Assembly (NCBI GenBank): GCA_033557465.1
Contig: CM066034.1
Coordinates: forward strand, 417,486,159-417,550,158
DNA length: 64,000 bases
Direction of reading: 5' to 3'
Origin: Ichthyophis bannanicus
Taxonomy: Eukaryota; Chordata; Amphibia; Gymnophiona; Ichthyophiidae
Under the pieces are notes generated by a model that ran no database searches, had not been told where the DNA came from, and saw only the letters and a list, made by a program, of their open reading frames with translations. Of this stretch, positions 30,184 to 39,534 are shown in pieces. The number at the start of each line of letters is the position of its first letter. Position 1 is the first letter of the stretch. The translations under genes were made by a program, and so were the position numbers.

Positions 30184-31897
30184 CGTCCATCCCCCCCACT
30201 CGCGAGCATTTGCGGCCCGTTTTTCTGCGCCCTTCGCAGTAACAGCTGCAGAAGAATCTTGGCATCGTGATCGCCGAGGGATGCCAGCAGACAGTATCCA
30301 GGGTCTCGAGAAGGGTGTCCCACTGCAGGATGTCATTGTAGGGCGTCCCTCCACCGGCCTGAACTACCAAGATGGCCGCCGCGAGTCTCCTGAGGTCACT
30401 TCCGGGTTCTCCCGGAAGTATGTAGCTGACATTTCTTCCTCCTCTATCCTGCCGATGGAGCAACGGCACAGCTCAGCGGAGGCGGCATGGGGGATCTTGG
30501 GTCACTCCGATGCCGGAGGGGAGTCTGCGCTGGATGGTAAAGGTCTGCCTGCTGTTCTCCCACGTCGGGGGTCTGCCGATGCTGCAGCGGCTCGTCGGCT
30601 GCCTCTTCTAGTCAACAGGAGCGTCGGTGATGTACAGTCTCTGGCTGTGCCCTCTCTCCAGGAGTCCCGGAGGCTGAAGACTGGCCGGCCCCAGTCCTCT
30701 GAGCTTGCTGTGCCACTGGAGGCTCCGCGGGGGACTGATTGTTCCACACCTGCAGTCCCTGTCCAGATCCCTGGGCAGGCGTTTGGTAGGGGGGTGGCTG
30801 GCAGGCAGGATTCCCCTGTTGTGGCTGCCCTTCCGGCCCCTAGAAAGCTACAGGGTACTCGCCCAGTGTGTTCTGAGGTGGCTGGCTGGGGCCGGAAGGG
30901 TGCTGGAAGGGGGAAGAAGCAGGATGGGGGCTGTTATTTCTTTTCTGCGGCCCCCGGAGGGGGTCCGGGAGGGGGCCAGGGAGGGAAGAGTGTTGGCTTG
31001 CTGTCTCTGCAGTCTGGGACCACGGAGCGGGCTGTGCAGCTGCCTGTCTTGTCTGTTGCTGTGGCCGAGGGCAGCCTGGCTCGCAGGGGGGCGTCCACCC
31101 TTGCTGCTGGAGCCCTGGCTACCGGCCACGAGGTTCCGGTCCCCTGTGCCGCGTCTGGCTCCGACAATAAGGTAGGACCTGGGAGGGACGGGGGGCAAGG
31201 GGGTGGAGGTTTGGGGGACGTTATTGTTGGGGGATCTGCCCTGCTGTCTCGGATAGGTCCTGCCTTATTGCCGGTAGCCGTACAGGGGGTAGCGGACGGT
31301 GGGTCGGTGGAGGGTCTGGCGGAGGGAAAGGGGGAGCGGACGACTGGTCTAGTGGTAGGGAAGGAGGTAGTGGTTGGTCCTGATTGGGGGAAGGGTCCGT
31401 TCTCAGTGGGGTTAGGGGATGGGGTGGTCCCCTTGGATCCCGGGAATGGAGGGGAGCGGGGTCCGTCCCCGGTAGTGGTGGCCGAGACCCAGGAGCCTTG
31501 CGCTGGGTCGGGAACACGGGACGAAGGTTTGGGGGGGCTTTCTGGTCCCCTGGGTGTTACCGAGAACCAGGTCCGTGACGCCCTTCAATTGGCTTTGGAG
31601 ACCCCGACAGGCCCTCCCGGGGCCTTTGCTGCCTTTCAGCAGCAGCCAGATATGACAGAAAGGGGTGCTCCGGAGGTTCTCGGTGGCACCCAGGGATCCG
31701 GAAGGGATAGTATCCCTGATTCTGTTTTTGCAGAGCTGACCCTGCCCAGTCCCCAGGTCGCCCTCTGTGAGGCGGGTGCGGATCCTGCAGACCAGCAGCA
31801 GGGTCCCCCGCAGGTGGATGCAGGAGAAGAACGAGGAGAGCAGGGGATGGGGGCTGGGGGGTCAGTTCCCCCCCCCATACCTTTGCGGAGGCTCTGA
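30041..31897 (+). CDS. Tx1-group LINE long low-complexity ORF, function unknown
   Basis: A 618-codon open frame rich in Gly, Ala, Pro, Val and Ser. No catalytic motif is visible. It overlaps the end of 29404-30183 and stops 135 bp before the zinc-knuckle ORF at 32032. Its length makes chance less likely, but high GC content lowers stop frequency and several other frames here are also open. It may be a disordered N-terminal region of ORF1, or noncoding. I favour a disordered extension with low confidence. Confidence 0.35.
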   Translation: MMEGGLPSFVEVRPVIPGSADVQPLRASTLAPCPVITVSSNDEGGPGDVHPPHSRAFAARFSAPFAVTAAEESWHRDRRGMPADSIQGLEKGVPLQDVIVGRPSTGLNYQDGRRESPEVTSGFSRKYVADISSSSILPMEQRHSSAEAAWGILGHSDAGGESALDGKGLPAVLPRRGSADAAAARRLPLLVNRSVGDVQSLAVPSLQESRRLKTGRPQSSELAVPLEAPRGTDCSTPAVPVQIPGQAFGRGVAGRQDSPVVAALPAPRKLQGTRPVCSEVAGWGRKGAGRGKKQDGGCYFFSAAPGGGPGGGQGGKSVGLLSLQSGTTERAVQLPVLSVAVAEGSLARRGASTLAAGALATGHEVPVPCAASGSDNKVGPGRDGGQGGGGLGDVIVGGSALLSRIGPALLPVAVQGVADGGSVEGLAEGKGERTTGLVVGKEVVVGPDWGKGPFSVGLGDGVVPLDPGNGGERGPSPVVVAETQEPCAGSGTRDEGLGGLSGPLGVTENQVRDALQLALETPTGPPGAFAAFQQQPDMTERGAPEVLGGTQGSGRDSIPDSVFAELTLPSPQVALCEAGADPADQQQGPPQVDAGEERGEQGMGAGGSVPPPIPLRRL

Positions 31898-32031
31898 GGG
31901 GGTCCGGCACCACTCCGGGGACGTCAGGTGGGGCTGGGTGGAGGGGGGGTTCCCAGGGGAATGGTCCCGTAGGAGGGGGAGGAGGTGGGGGAGGGTTCCG
32001 AGGGGTAGGGGGTGAGGTCAGACGGCGCAAC

Positions 32032-33425
32032 ATGGCGCAGATCCGGTGGGCTGGGGAGGGGTCCCCTCCAGCCAGGGAACAGGTCTTGAGGATGGTCCTT
32101 GGGCTGAGGTTTCTCCCGGGAGATCTCTATGCCTTTATCCACATGAACAACACCATTGAGTATGATGTTAGTTTCATGCTGAGACGGGGGCTGGAGATTT
32201 TCTGGGACCGATACCAGCAGCAGAGGGGGCAGGGAGGGTGGGCAGACTTTCGTGTTGTGCCTATCTCTCGCCAGGGGACGGTACCTGTGACCATCCTATC
32301 CCGGAATGAGTCGCTCCCAGGGCAGGACATTCAGTTTTGGTTGTCGCGCCATGCGGTGCTCCTCGCACCCCTGGTTAAGGGCGCTGGGCCCCTAGGGGTG
32401 TGGGACGGGTCGTGGAAAGGTAAGATCCGTCTGCGTGAGGTGGGAAACGTGGTGCAGCACGTGCCCTCGGCCGGTTTCCTCGGTCGGGATCGCATCTTGT
32501 GCTACTACCCCGGGCAACCTCGTGAGTGTCACCGCTGTGGCTCCTTCCGTCATCTGAGCATGAACTGTCCCGAGCAGGTCTGCACCCGTTGTGGTGGATG
32601 GGTCATGCCTCGGCCGGATGTTTGCTTATTCGGTGTAACCTTTGTGGGGAGTTGGGCCACCCCTTCTCCCGCTGCCCCTCCGCATCACACAATGGACCGG
32701 GGGAGGATGCCGTCGCCCCACCCCGGGCTCCTGTGCGGGAGGAGGTTGTGGAAGATCCTCTCCCTCAGGAGGAGTCCGAGGGCCCTAGGGTGGAGGAGTC
32801 CATCGAACCGAGGGAGCCACCAGGGGGAGGGGATTTGGGTAGGAGGGAGGAGAGGGTTGATGTGGTGGAGGTTGATGTGTCACGACAGGATAGTGGGTTG
32901 CGGGCGGTGCCACCTCAGGAATGGACCACGGTCCCTTCTAAGGGTGGCAAGTCCAAAAGGAAGAAACGGGAGACATCCCCATTGCCGGATGCAGAGCCCG
33001 TGTTGGACATCAACCGTTTCGTCTTTTTGGCTACTGATGCGGCTGAGGCGGATGAGGGCATGCCTGTGGAGGCAGGGCTTCCTGTGCGTCGCTCGGAGCG
33101 GTTAGCGGCGGGGGCGGCCCCTCTTCCTCAGCAGCGACCCTCGAAAGTGTCGAGGGCGCGCCGCGGTCAGGGTCCTCCGATCAAGGTGGATACTGGCGCC
33201 CGACGGGTGAGGGAGGACGGGTCTTTGCCCCCGCAGTTGGGTGCTGGGCCTTCGCAGGAGCCCCCTGCTGACCCGGCCATCCCGGCCTCCCCCGCGGGGG
33301 TGGGCACTGGTCCATTGTCTCAGTCTTTGTCCAGGGAGGGGGGGGAGGCACCGGTGGTGGACCCCACTGAGGAGATCATTCCTCCGACCCCTGACCTGTC
33401 CGTGCCCCCTCGCGAGCTGAGTTAG
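32032..33425 (+). pseudogene. Tx1-group LINE ORF1: ZCCHC3-like RNA-binding protein with three CCHC knuckles
   Basis: Two frames (32032-33105 and 32526-33425) form one protein interrupted by a one-base loss near 32600. The N-terminal 150 residues (FLPGDLYAFIHMNN, YDVSFMLRRGLEIFWDRY, VTILSRNESLPGQDIQFWL) precede three CCHC knuckles: CHRCGSFRHLSMNC, a second broken one, and CNLCGELGHPFSRC. This fold-plus-three-knuckle order resembles the C-terminal half of vertebrate ZCCHC3, from memory. A charged tail with KSKRKKRE follows. It presumably coats the LINE RNA. It ends about 209 bp before ORF2. Confidence 0.72.
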
Positions 33426-33633
33426 CCCCTGCGGCAGCTTTGCCTGGTGGTCCCAGGGACACCAGCACCTCGTGGGGTGACAGGGTCGAGCAGGAGGAGG
33501 AGGAGATCCTCGAGGTGGTCGACGTGGACCGTGAGGAGTTGCTCCAGCTCGCGGGCTTGTCCTGCAAGAGGGATTCCGGGGATCCAGGGTATGGTGAGAA
33601 GAGGAGGAAAGGGTCACTGCACATGAACTAGGC

Positions 33634-34548
33634 ATGGCGTGCACTCCTGCGTTCTCGTGCGCCACCATCAACGTGGCCAGCATTTTCTCAGACCAGGCGC
33701 GGGCTATGGCCTATGATTTTCTTTCCATGAGTGGGCTGGATGTCATCTTCTTGCAGGAGACCAGGCTCACCTCGCTCGCTAGCCTTCATCGGGCGAAGCG
33801 GGAGTGGAGGTGGGGCCCTTCGTACTGGTCTCTTGCAGCACAGCCCTACGCAGGAGTGGCGGTTTTGTTCACGTCTAACCGATTTCAGGTGCAGTATGTG
33901 TGGGAACTGGAGCAGGGCCGGTGTTTGCTCTTAGACGGCTACTGCGGGCCTCATCGGTTTCGTTTCGTGGTGGTCTACGGCCCCCAGTCTAAGTTGGCGC
34001 GGAAGACCCTGTTTGGGGTCATCCGCCCCTACTTACACACCTCCCGTTTGGTGGTCCTCGCCGGGGATTTTAACACCACCACCTTTTTGCAGGACCTAGG
34101 GGGGGATCGTTGCCCACCCAGTTACAAGGGCCTCTTTTTGGCCGAGATGATCCGGACGGCTGACCTGGTGGATGTTTTCCACCGGGCCTTTCCACGGTCG
34201 CCGGGGTTCACCTACTATCATGGGACCTGCAGGAGTCGTATCGATCGGATATATGTGAGTGCCCGGGTGGAGTGTTCCCCTCCGCAGTTGCAGGCGGTTG
34301 ACTTTTCAGACCACCGCGTCCTCTCCGTGTCCGTCCTGGCTAACCACGAGGAGCTCAGCAGGGGTCCTGGCCTGTGGCGACTGAATGTGCAGTTGTTGGA
34401 AACATCAGAGGTGGTCCAGGAGTTCTTGGCCTTTCTCGCAGACCAGGAGATCCTGTTGGGTGTTTTTCCTTCCCGTGGCGCCTGGTGGGACGAGGTGAAG
34501 GCGCGTGCCCGCCAACTCTTCCGTTCCCGGGGTACCTCCATGGCTTGA
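33634..34548 (+). pseudogene. Tx1-group LINE ORF2 endonuclease domain
   Basis: The 304-codon frame is an APE-type endonuclease: ATINVAS near residue 10-16, LQETRL with the catalytic Glu at 42, VVYGPQ at 114-119, AGDFN at 143-147, a SRIDRIYVS block at 201-209 and SDHR at 225-228 with the catalytic His. A TGA stops it at 34546-34548. Reading continues in the same frame into the RT (34549-35577), so the stop is a single in-frame lesion in one long ORF2. The start at 33634 directly follows the ORF1 tail by about 200 bp. The enzyme nicks target DNA for target-primed reverse transcription. Confidence 0.85.
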
Positions 34549-35577
34549 TCCCGCTACCTCACCTACACTGTCCTCCGGAGGTCACTGGATCGTTTGGTAT
34601 CCCGAGGGGCAGCGCGGGAGGAGGTGGAAGAGGTGCGAGTCCAGCTCCGTGGCCTGCTTTACGATCGCCATGCCTCCCTATGCTTCGATGGGGCGGCCGG
34701 TGGGGTCGCCGCTCCAGACCCTTTCCTGACTTGCAGGGAGAGGGTTCAGCGTCGGGAGGTCATGGCCCTGCGGGGCGAGGACGGTACCATTCATACCTCC
34801 CAGGAGGACCTTTTGCGGATGGTGGGGGAATACTTCTCGGACCTGTTTGGGGATCGCCCCGTGGACCTCACCCATATCCGAGAGTACCTGGGCCTTCCCC
34901 CGGTGTATTCGGCTGTGGTCCAGGCACAGGTTGATGCACTTGCTGCTCCGATTCAGCAGGTGGAGGTGGAGAGGGCGATTCGTGCCATGCCGTTGGGGAA
35001 GGGGCCTGGGCGTGATGGGCTCCCTGTGGAGTTCTATCGTACTTTCATCGCCCAGCTGGCCCCCTTCCTGACCTCTCTGTTTCAGGAGATCATGGACACG
35101 GGGTTTCTCCCACGGTCATTTCGCGAGTCTGTCCTGCTGCTGCTCTCCAAGGGGAAGGACGATAGCTCCTTGGATTTATGGCGGCCGCTCTCTCTCCTGA
35201 ACGCGGACCGCAAGCTCCTGGCCAAGTGTTTGGCCAACCAACTGGTGGAGGTGTCGGGCGCTTTGCTGTCCCCTTCCCAGTATTGTTCCGTTCGGGGGAG
35301 GGGGGTTCTGGACGCTGTCGCCACAGTCCGGGAGGTGGTGGAGAGAGGCCGGTCGCTCCAACGGGACCACTGGTTGGTCTCCTTGGATCAGTCCAAGGCC
35401 TTCGATCGAGTCAGTCACCGGTACCTGTGGGTGGTGCTCCAGCACTTCGGCCTCCCCGCAGGTTTCCTCTTCATCGTGCAGGCGCTGTACCGAGGGGGGG
35501 TGAGCTTCCCGTTTATTAACGGTGGCTCGGACGGCCGTTTGGTGTCGCCTCGGGGGTGCGGCAGGGGTGCCCTTTGA
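34549..35577 (+). pseudogene. Tx1-group LINE ORF2 reverse transcriptase, first part
   Basis: Continuing in the frame of the endonuclease: an EEVEEVRVQL helical linker, then IRAMPLGKGPGRDGLPVEFY, SVLLLLSKGKD, WRPLSLLNADRKLLAKCLAN and SLDQSKAFDRVSHRYLW with the first catalytic Asp. The frame ends at 35577 after FINGGSDGR. A frameshift between about 35540 and 35556 moves the reading to 35556-36977. Motif order and the L1-like NADRKLLAK block support the Tx1/L1 group. Confidence 0.85.
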
Positions 35578-36977
35578 GCCCCCTGCTGTATGTCTTCTCC
35601 CTCGACCCCTTCCTCCGGAGATTGTCCTCAGGTGGGTTGCGGGGCCTGGAGGCACCTGGTGCGCCCCCGGTGACCGTCGTTGCCTACGCTGACGACATCT
35701 CAGTTTACGTGGACGGCACTGAAGGGGTAGAGGCCCTGCGGGAGGCCGTGGAGGAGTATTCGGAGGTAGCCCACTCTGTTGTCAACCACAGCAAGTGCCA
35801 GACGCTGTGGTTGGGCCCCTCGGAGGCCTCCCCACCTTCCTGCGCCCCCTTTCCTCCTCCCGTGGAGGAGGTCCGCGTTTTGGGCCTCGTCTTTGGGTCG
35901 GAGGACTGTGCGGAGTCCAATTGGGATCGTTGTCTTGAGACTGCACGGTGTCGGGTGCTGCGGTGGAGGGGGTGGAGGTGTACGTACGAGGAGAAGATCA
36001 AACTCCTCGGGACGTTTCTGCTTCCTCTCTTTCTGCACGTGGCCACGGTCTTCGTCCTTCTGTCGTCCCGTCAGGCGTCTGTCTGTGCCGTCTTTTTCTG
36101 TTTTCTGTGGGGTAACCGCCTGAACCCCGTCCAGTGCAACATCGTTTGCCTGGATCGGGCAGAGGGCGGTTTGGGTATGTTGCACCCCCTTGTCTTCCTG
36201 TCAGTTTTGTCTATGGCGTTTCACTTAGGTAGGATGCGGGAGGGGGGTGGGGTTTGGTGGGTGGCCTCCTATCGGGAATGGTTCTCCCGCTTCTGGGAGC
36301 AGTGGGAGGGGGCGTCCTCGGTCCCACGTGTGCGTCGGAGCGGGGAACAGGCCCCATCGTACGTATTTGCGATGGTGGGGCTCATTCGGCGGTGGGGGGT
36401 GACCGACCCGCTCGCCCAGTCCTTGGGGCGGAAAGGATTATATCGGATGGTACTCGCCTCCCATTTTCAACCACGGTGGGCCCTGCGGGACTGTCCGGCG
36501 GATGTGATGCAGCGGGGCCTTCGGCTGTTGAACTCCCCTCGGCTACCGAAGAAGGTTCGGGATGTGGCCTGGTTGTCTTTCCACGGGCATTTGTACGTGA
36601 GGGACAACCTCAAGTACAGGTCACAGGCCCAGCGGGTCTGTCCGAGGGCCGGGTGTGAAGGGCAGACGGAGACTATGGACCATTTCCTCCGGCAGTGCCC
36701 CTTCAACGTGGAGGCCTGCCGGTTGGTGTCCGCTGCTCTTCACCTGCGCGACCTTTCCCTTCTCACGTATGCGGAGTGGGTGTACGGGGCCTGGTCCTTT
36801 CCTCTAAGGCAGGACTCCGGGACCCTCTACCTCGTCACGGCAGTAGTGCGCTACCACCTGTGGCAAGCGCGCTGTCATGTCTCGACCCGGGGGTTGGTCC
36901 TGCCCCTCGACGAGGTGGTGCGGGACATTCTGGAGGAAGTGTCCAGCATGGCGCAACGCAAAAGGCGGGTGGTGTAG
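35556..36977 (+). pseudogene. Tx1-group LINE ORF2 palm and C-terminal domain
   Basis: The 473-codon frame opens with RQGCPLSPLLYVFSLDPFL and the intact palm motif YADD at residues 44-47. It runs through a long thumb and C-terminal region (KTRKWRGW-like helix, FFCFLWGNRLNPVQ, EGGLGMLHP). Near the end is a cysteine-histidine motif (CPRAGCEGQTETMDHFLRQC) of the kind found at the C-terminus of Tx1 and L1 ORF2 proteins. Stop at 36975. Catalytic residues look intact; the upstream frameshift and stop disable the copy. Confidence 0.85.
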
Positions 36978-38012
36978 GCCCATCGTTGGGAGCGTCTGTG
37001 GTGTCACCTCACCCTCCGCCCCCCGTGAGGGGGAGGGGTTCCCTGGGGTTCTCGTCCCTGTAGGGCTTTGGGGTTGTTTTGTTTCCCTGGGGGGAGGGGT
37101 GTGACAGGAGGGGGAGGGTTCCCTTCCCTGGGGTTTGTTATGGGTAGGTTTTTGGGGTTGTTTTTCTCTCGGGGGGGGGGTGAGCTGGTGCTGCTGCAGG
37201 GGTTAGACCACTTGTCCGCTCTCCCTTTCTCTTTAGGGGTGGCTGTCCCAATTGTTTTTGTGTTTATGTCTGTTCTTTTCGTGTCCTGTGCATCCCGCTC
37301 CGCTGTCTAGATTGCAGGGCAGCACGGGGTTATGTTTATCTTTTGTTTCATTTTTGCTTTGTATAATTGGTTATGTTTTGTTATGGTGGGATTCTGTTGG
37401 GGACGGGCTCAAGGTGCCCTTCTGTTTTTGTTTGGGGGAGTGGGGGCGGGGAGGTTTGCTTTTGATGTGTTTGTTTTTGTGGGGTGGATGGGGAGGGGGC
37501 GAGGAGCGGGATGGGGGAGGGGGAGCTTCTGCTCCCTCTGCAGGGGAGGGGATGGGGACAGGGGACTTTGTATTTGGGTGGGTTTGGGGGGGTTTCTGGC
37601 AATCCCCACCAACGGACAGTGCGGACACTTTGGACTGGTGGGGGTTGTTGTGCGGGGGAGGGGTTTTGCGATGCAACATGGACAATGTTTGGACTATTCT
37701 GGGGTGTTGCTGCAGGGGGGGGTCGGGTTTGGCATGGACATTGGACTGAAGGGGGGGAGGGTGGGATCTGGACATTGTATGGACAACTGTGGGTTGATGG
37801 TGGGGGGAGAGGCACGTGTTGTGGTTGCTAGGTTTGGTGGTGGGTTTGGGGAGGTGGGTCACGGGGGGATATGATTCCCGTTTTGTGATATGTTGGGGGG
37901 GTGGGGGTTTTGGGGGGGGGTGGGACTTGGTTGGGGTGATTGTTTTTTGCTTTTGTCTGTTTTTCTGTTGCCTGTCACAATAAACAAAATTTCCACTCAT
38001 ATCAACTTGCTC
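36978..38012 (+). other. G-rich 3' untranslated region of the Tx1-group LINE
   Basis: A strand-biased G/T-rich tract with many G runs (for example around 37170-37180, 37895-37922). AATAAA at 37979-37984 lies near the end. Open frames on both strands here (up to 329 codons on the minus strand) reflect base bias. G-rich 3' ends that can form quadruplexes are known from L1 elements. Confidence 0.7.
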
Positions 38013-38310
38013 GAGTATTTCAAGTCTGGGGAACACCAGACATAGATCTCTTTGCAAGTCCACAGAATGCCAAACTTCCCCGGTACTGTTCCAGACTTCC
38101 AGCTCAAAATTGTTAGGTGAGGGATGCATTCCTGCTCCATTTGGGCCAGGATTTTCTCTATGCCTTCCCACAATTCCCCTAATTCCCAAAACCTTATGCA
38201 AACTCCAGAGAGACAGAGGTCGCATGATACTCATAGCTCCCTGTTGGCCAAGGCAAACATGGTATCCTCTTCTCTTAGGTCTCTCTTGAGCCACTCCTCT
38301 GGAGTTGGGG
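38013..38310 (+). pseudogene. DIRS-A methyltransferase-like domain remnant
   Basis: Right after the LINE the translation resumes with FQVWGTPDIDLFASPQNAKL, then a segment with QDFLYAFPQF. This matches DIRS-B (42985-43180: YIDLFASPLNKQLPKFCSR and ALLYAFPP). A DNA-methylase-like domain is established after RNase H in DIRS ORF2. Stops are frequent. Confidence 0.65.
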
Positions 38311-39130
38311 AGTGCTCTGGATCTTCTGTCCGAGAACAACGGATCCCTATTGCACCCCAATCCCCAGTCCCTTCATCTCAAGGCCTGGCTACTCAAGGCA
38401 TAGAACTTCAAGATCTAGGCCTTTCACAACAAGTGAAGGATATTCTTCTGGCTTCCAGAAAACCTTCCACAAGGCGTTCTTTTGCTTTAAGTGGAAGAGG
38501 TTCTCAGTCTGGTGTTCCCAGAGGGGACTTCATCCCCTCTTGGTACCAGTAGAGTCCCTTCTGGACTATGTCCTTCAATTATCAGCTTCTGGTCTCAAGA
38601 CCAATTCTGCTAGAGTCCATCTTAGTGCTATTGCTGCATCTCATAAACCCTTCGATGGACAAACAATTTCCTCTCATCCTCTTGTTTCAAGATTTATGAG
38701 GGGTCTCCTTTTAACAAAACCTCCCATCAAACCACCTCCGGTGGCATGGGATCTTAATCTTGTTCTGGGTCAACTCATTAAGCCACCCTTTGAACCTTTA
38801 GCTACTTTGGAGCTAAAGTTTCTTTCATGGAAAGTCATTTTCCTAATTGCTATCACTTCTGCAAGACGCATTAGTGAACTGCAAGCTTTAGTGGCTGACC
38901 CGCCTTATACAACGTTCCATCATGACAAAATAGCCTTGAGGACTCATCCTCATTTTATACCAAAGGTGGTATCACCTTTTCATTTAAACCAATCTGTTTA
39001 TCTCCCAGTCTTCTTTCCTAGGCCTCATGCCTCCAGTGTGGAAAGAAATCTTCATACCTTAGTTTGTAAACAGGCTCTGGCTTTTTATCTTCACAGAACT
39101 CAGCCATTTAGAAAGTCTTCTCAGCTTTTT
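38311..39130 (+). pseudogene. DIRS-A tyrosine recombinase, N-terminal and first catalytic part
   Basis: Within the frame 38312-39538 the real recombinase spans FKWKRFSVWC, YVLQLSASGLKTNSARVHLS, HPLVSRFMRGLL, FLSWKVIFLIAITSARRISEL and RTHPHFIPKVVSPFHLNQ. The catalytic arginine is the second R of ARRISEL (about 38870). DIRS-B cuts it at 39130 after QLF. The part of this open frame beyond 39130 is DIRS-B terminal repeat read by chance. Confidence 0.82.
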
Positions 39131-39300
39131 CTCCAGGACCAAGCAGGAAGTCAGTCCTCACATATGGGTGACATTGACGTCGATGGAGCCCTTGCGGAGC
39201 ATTTTCCCAGCTTTCCAAGAAAGCCTTTGGGAATGCAGGCACGCATGCGCGGTTCCCTTCCCGCCTATAGGTGCCATCTTGCTCAGTCTCTCTTTTTCCA
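39131..39300 (+). repeat. Left inverted terminal repeat of DIRS-B
   Basis: It starts CTCCAGGACCAAGCAGGAAG and includes TGACATTGACGTCGATGGA, ACGCATGCGCGGTTCCCTTC and AGGTGCCATCTTGCTCAGTC. Reverse complements of these occur at 44727-44860. Confidence 0.88.
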
Positions 39301-39534
39301 TGAAGCCCATTGGGCGTGTGTCCTAGTCCTCCCTGAAAATAGTTGGATTTTTTCGCGATTCCTTCACTATTTTTCTCCGGTTCGACGTCGGTTCCCCTCC
39401 CGCCGGGTTCGGTACACCGGTATCGAGCCCGCTCTTATTTTTTTGTTTTTTGCCCTTCGTGGCTGGCGTTCGCGCCCTTTTTTTCTTTTTCCCTGGAAAG
39501 CCGGTTCTTTGACCTCGCGGGGACTCTTTTTTCC

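Larger units (their letters stand above)
29148..38012 (+). mobile_element. Tx1-group LINE, near full length, inside DIRS-A
   Basis: GC-rich element with an untranslated or ORF-bearing 5' region, a CCHC-knuckle ORF1 (32032-33425), an endonuclease-RT ORF2 (33634-36977) and a G/T-rich 3' untranslated region ending with AATAAA at 37979-37984. It interrupts DIRS-A coding sequence: HEWSLHSVAVQ lies before it and FQVWGTPDIDLFA after. ORF2 blocks and C-terminal cysteine motif fit the Tx1/L1 group. Edges are accurate to about 10 bp; no clear target duplication was fixed. Confidence 0.85.

Noticed and set aside
32032..33425. A host ZCCHC3-like gene
   Set aside because: It sits immediately upstream of an endonuclease-RT ORF2 on the same strand inside one LINE, with a frameshift; it is ORF1 of the element.
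37332..37874. Plus-strand glycine-rich frames in the LINE 3' region
   Set aside because: Low-complexity translation of G runs; no conserved motif and overlapping frames are equally open.
37371..38360. Minus-strand frame of 329 codons, proline and histidine rich
   Set aside because: It lies opposite the G/T-rich 3' end of the Tx1-group LINE and crosses into DIRS-A. Composition explains the lack of stops, and no domain is visible.
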